Assembly: GCA_017510335.1 (NCBI GenBank)
Contig: JAFWNM010000037.1
Span: 25,915 to 89,914, forward strand
DNA from: Paracoccaceae bacterium
GTDB lineage: Bacteria; Pseudomonadota; Alphaproteobacteria; Rhodobacterales; Rhodobacteraceae
Direction of reading: 5' to 3'
Length of the DNA: 64,000 nucleotides
The translations under genes were made by a program, and so were the position numbers. Shown piece after piece: positions 61,257 to 64,000 of the stretch. The stretch's first letter is position 1. Each line of letters begins with the position of its first letter. Under the pieces are notes generated by a model. The model made no database searches and was not told the origin of the DNA. It saw only the letters and a list, made by a program, of their open reading frames with translations.

Positions 61257-62339
61257 TCAGCCCCAAACCCTGGCTGAAGCTGCATCAAAGTAGTCAACTT
61301 TTAGAACGGGGTTCGCTTTTGGGCGTAATCCGACGATATTTTCAATATTAGCTCGAATTGCAACGTTAGTCTTGCTGTCAGGGTCGCCGAAAAGGCTGAC
61401 GAACAAGTGGGCGATCTTCCCTTGCCCAATCATGTTCAGAACGTGAGCATCATTCTTGGCGAATGAATGGCCATAGACGAAAAGCGCTGTGCCATCCCTC
61501 GACTTCGCTTGGCACACGCCAGCAAAACTCTTGAAATTGTGATGCAGATACGCGCTGTGCTGAATTTTTGTCAGCTTGCTCTTGCTGTCGCCTTCCGCCA
61601 CGAAGACAGGGAACAAGTTTTTCTCTAGCGCTTCATTCGCCTGATCGACCAGAGCCTTGCCGGTGTTTACCCACGTATATTTCTGAAGCTGATAGCCTGC
61701 GTCGAAAAGGTGAAGCGCCCCGTGCAGGTAATGGATGTTCTGGCCATGCGCGGCTCTTTCACCCTGCCATTCGACGTAAGGCGCATCATAATCCGCTTGA
61801 TCTTTTCGGAAACCATCATCGTGTTCCAACGCAATGTGCGCCAGTACATCTTCCTCTTTATGCATCAACGCCCAATAGAGCAGCAGGTCGTAATTCATCG
61901 TGTAAATTTTGCCGTTGGCTCCTGCGCCTACAAAGTTGGAAAGGAAGGTGCGACAAGCAATATAACGCTCATCTGCAATGTCGTTTGGTCGCGCCGGATG
62001 CCGACCCGCTACGGCTTGGATGAGGTCGGTTTTGAGCTTTTCGGCATCGGCCAAAAGCAGCCGTTTGGTCGACACAAATTTAGGTCGATAGACGCTCACA
62101 ATTGCGGCGGCGTGTTGCAGCGCACGAATGACCTCTTCGAAGTCCTGCGTGCCCATCGCCGCAAAAATAGCAGCAAGCTCATCGGACATGGTCTTCTTCG
62201 CCTCTTCGAAGAGGGACCCATAGTCAAAGATGTCCGGTTTGCAGGCAATGCTGAAGCCATTTCCAAGAAGTAGGTGCTTCTTGCAATAGTTTTCCGCCTT
62301 TCGGAAAGCCTGCTCGAAGGAAAGGAGCTTGATAATCAT
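61257..62339 (-). CDS. DUF4917 / SIR2-like protein
   Basis: A 360-residue protein of the DUF4917 type. Its motifs follow the SIR2-like NAD-binding pattern: LLLGNGFSIAC (residues 23-33), YTMNYDLLLYWAL (147-158), YLHGALHLF (204-212) and ALFVYGHSFAKNDAHVLNMI (285-304). SIR2-like domains in many bacterial defence proteins hydrolyse NAD on infection. The motifs suggest such a role here but activity is unproven. Its start overlaps the kinase stop by four bases (ATGA), so the two are coupled, and it lies in an island next to an integrase. Confidence 0.75.
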   Translation of the reverse strand: MIIKLLSFEQAFRKAENYCKKHLLLGNGFSIACKPDIFDYGSLFEEAKKTMSDELAAIFAAMGTQDFEEVIRALQHAAAIVSVYRPKFVSTKRLLLADAEKLKTDLIQAVAGRHPARPNDIADERYIACRTFLSNFVGAGANGKIYTMNYDLLLYWALMHKEEDVLAHIALEHDDGFRKDQADYDAPYVEWQGERAAHGQNIHYLHGALHLFDAGYQLQKYTWVNTGKALVDQANEALEKNLFPVFVAEGDSKSKLTKIQHSAYLHHNFKSFAGVCQAKSRDGTALFVYGHSFAKNDAHVLNMIGQGKIAHLFVSLFGDPDSKTNVAIRANIENIVGLRPKANPVLKVDYFDAASARVWG

Positions 62340-63415
62340 CCGATCTTCCCCTCGACAACCGCCTTCACGAAACTCATGACAAGCCGGTTTGCCTCAGCCT
62401 TGCCGAGGTTCCTTTTCGTAAACTGAGCGATGCGGGTTTCGCGACCTGACGCCCTGTTGGTCTTAAAAGCAGTAACGGAAGAGTTCGACCCGACCGCCAA
62501 CCTATGCTCAAACCGATAGGTGCAGCGCGCATCTTCACCGCACAACGTCCCCGTCTCGTCCACTGTCCAATGCCCTGAGAACGAGAGTCTTTCAAGCGCG
62601 CGCCTCATATCCAACGCTGACTGAAATCGTTTGGCGGGATCAGGGTTGATGGATGTCATGACCGCACGGCAAACCGCGCTCGGGATAAACGGCGGAAAGT
62701 CTGCACGGGTGATCAGCGATCCCTTTGCACTTGCGTCAGTATAGGCAGCGGCGCCAAGCGTGTTGAATTTTGCTTCAAGCGCACTGAGGCCCACCAGCAA
62801 ACGGTACAGCGTAAGGCCAGTCTGAAAAACATCGGTGCGAGCCTCTATTCCATTGCCTACCACTGTCTCTGGTGCGGCATGGAGTATATACCAACTCGAT
62901 GGCTGAACAGGTGCCCCGCTGACGGAAATCCCTACTATTCCATAGTCGGCGAGCTTCGCTTGTCCTTGCGGACCACGCAAAATGTTCTGTGGCTTCACGT
63001 CATTGTGGAAGAAGTTGTGAAGGTGCAGATGCTCCAACCCTTGTAACCTGTCGATGACAGTTCGTAGAGCGGTCGGCAATGACAGAAAGTTCCTTGGATT
63101 GGCGAGAGTTGTGATCGGTCCATCTGGAAAATAGTCCATCGCAATAACGACCGTACCGTCAGTCGTAACATCTGCCTGATGCACTCGTACAAGATTGTTG
63201 TGCGTGAAGGCATGTCCGACCTGAGCTTCACGTAGCCGCTGATCGATGCCAATCCCAGCATTCAGAAGCTTGATTGCATATTCATGGTTAACTGCCTGAT
63301 CTTGCGCCAGCCAGACCTCACCGAAAGAGCCGCGCCCAATAGGCCGCATCAGACGATACTTATTGTAGAAGGTGGTGCCGTTTGTGATAGGTAGGGCGAC
63401 AGGGGCTAAGTTCAT
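62336..63415 (-). CDS. Serine/threonine protein kinase (Hanks type) in the island
   Basis: A 359-residue cytosolic kinase, residues about 20-285 being the kinase domain. The glycine loop is IGRGSFGEVWLAQ (27-39), the lysine Lys 49 (YAIKLL), and the catalytic loop FFHNDVKPQNIL, where His-Asn-Asp replaces His-Arg-Asp (137-139). The metal motif reads DYG instead of DFG (157-159). All essential charged residues are kept, so it may be active. About 75 C-terminal residues form a separate unknown domain. The ATG at 63415 is chosen because it overlaps the upstream stop (ATGA); a second ATG seven codons earlier exists. Confidence 0.85.
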   Translation of the reverse strand: MNLAPVALPITNGTTFYNKYRLMRPIGRGSFGEVWLAQDQAVNHEYAIKLLNAGIGIDQRLREAQVGHAFTHNNLVRVHQADVTTDGTVVIAMDYFPDGPITTLANPRNFLSLPTALRTVIDRLQGLEHLHLHNFFHNDVKPQNILRGPQGQAKLADYGIVGISVSGAPVQPSSWYILHAAPETVVGNGIEARTDVFQTGLTLYRLLVGLSALEAKFNTLGAAAYTDASAKGSLITRADFPPFIPSAVCRAVMTSINPDPAKRFQSALDMRRALERLSFSGHWTVDETGTLCGEDARCTYRFEHRLAVGSNSSVTAFKTNRASGRETRIAQFTKRNLGKAEANRLVMSFVKAVVEGKIG

Positions 63416-64000
63416 GGGTTGCTCGCCCCCCACCATGCAGCAACAACAGCGTCCGCCATTTTGCTATCCCAATATCGTGTCGTCTGACCAACGCGTGCAA
63501 TGGCGTGGTCGCGAACTTGAGCGCTCCTCGTGCCGAGAGAAGCGTAAATCTTAGTAACGACTGGTTTGTTGTGCAGACCGCAATAGAGAAGTAGCGCAGC
63601 TTCCTGATACGATGCGATACGTTTCGCGTTGTTATCACCTTGCGTAAATTCACCCTACTTTATGACAACGCGGGCGATATCTCGGTGTGTGTGGAAAATA
63701 CGCTCAAACTCGCGATAGAGCCAAGTCACCTTTGCCGCGTCTTCGATGCAATCGGCCGGGAAGCGCAGGCGACTTTCCGTGTCTGCATTGAGTAGGACAA
63801 ACGGAGCTAATGCACCGTCTACAATTGCAAAACGCGGTGTCTTTGGATCGCTTCTAAAGCCTAGGCTCCAGACTTCGGTAACGGGGTCGTCCTAGTCAAG
63901 CGTTTTGTGCCATAGGTTTTCGCCCGCTGGACCGCGGATAGATTGACTGGATGCGGCCATATTGCAGGTCTGTGTCGCTTGCCTTTGTCTGAGATCACCC
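63412..64000 (-). pseudogene. RNase H-fold-like protein gene with two in-frame TAG codons (partial)
   Basis: One reading frame runs from the right edge of the window to a TGA at 63412-63414, broken only by TAG at 63892-63894 and TAG at 63655-63657. An ATG at 63960 could start it, or it may begin outside. The translation (VWSLGFRSDPKTPRFAIVDG near the first break; KRIASYQEAALLLYCGLH and DSKMADAVVAAWWG after the second) looks protein-like throughout and recalls RuvC/RNase H-type folds ending in an Asp-rich helix; I name no family. The final TGA overlaps the kinase start, which supports the frame. Nonsense mutation, or recoding of TAG, would both explain it. Confidence 0.6.

Larger units (their letters stand above)
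59309..64000 (+). mobile_element. Left edge of a tRNA-integrated genomic island (partial)
   Basis: From the tRNA onward base composition drops, gene style changes, and an integrase is followed by a cargo of kinase, DUF4917/SIR2-like and RNase H-like genes. The far end, and the repeat of the tRNA 3' end that should mark it, lie beyond the window. The 205 bases between the tRNA and the integrase (59386-59590) show no gene and are presumably attL and the integrase promoter. Confidence 0.7.

Noticed and set aside
63360-63653. A 97-codon frame overlapping the kinase start
   Set aside because: It is out of frame with the coupled, protein-like frame ending at 63412, and its translation has no recognisable pattern.

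Overview
The window looks like a chromosome segment of an alphaproteobacterium, most likely a member of the Rhodobacteraceae. The evidence is high GC content, an F0 operon with the split b'/b subunits typical of phototrophic lineages, many TRAP transporters, an Anbu-type peptidase operon, and protein sequences that read like those of Rhodobacter relatives. This assignment rests on gene content and protein resemblance only.

Layout. 1-4.6 kb: a partial FAD oxidoreductase, panC-panB (pantothenate), an Ada-like alkylation repair protein and an OmpA-type lipoprotein. 4.7-8.7 kb: a FadR-type regulator, the F0 operon atpI-atpB-atpE-atpF'-atpF on the minus strand, and an ArsR regulator. 8.9-12.9 kb: the Anbu / transglutaminase / alpha-E / ATP-grasp operon. 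13-17.4 kb: a TAXI-type TRAP system with DUF1850, and a LysE exporter. 17.5-26.2 kb: an orphan ParA, aroA, glnB-glnA, nnr and modABC. 26.4-31.4 kb: mannonate dehydratase, a GntR regulator and a TRAP transporter, which together look like a hexuronate or sugar-acid locus.

31.8-49.5 kb: a second catabolic locus. A GntR/UTRA regulator with a Gfo/Idh/MocA oxidoreductase and an epimerase lies divergent to an LLM flavin monooxygenase, an aldo-keto reductase, a flavin reductase, a TRAP transporter and a YeiH-type exporter. The set resembles the oxidative sulfoquinovose (SMO) pathway, but with TRAP uptake. Its TRAP large-permease gene is split by an 8.1-kb Mu-like element that carries repressor, Ner, transposase A, ATPase B, GemA, a Mor-like activator, the major head protein and the I protease/scaffold, but no lysis, portal or tail genes. 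Joining the two halves of the permease with one copy of the target repeat restores a 429-residue frame exactly.

49.6-59.2 kb: two SDR enzymes, a DUF3047 protein, a TonB-dependent receptor with a perfect palindrome upstream, rpmG, the RNase P RNA, surE-pcm-nlpD and a FAD oxidoreductase of the type often joined to SelD. 59.3-64 kb: tRNA-Met(CAT) followed by a tyrosine recombinase, marking the edge of a genomic island. The island cargo seen here is a three-gene translationally coupled set: an RNase H-like protein interrupted by two in-frame TAG codons, a serine/threonine kinase, and a DUF4917/SIR2-like protein. This is a candidate defence module.

Three copies of a structured ~220-bp intergenic repeat (8.7, 19.7 and 31.5 kb) are scattered through the core segment.
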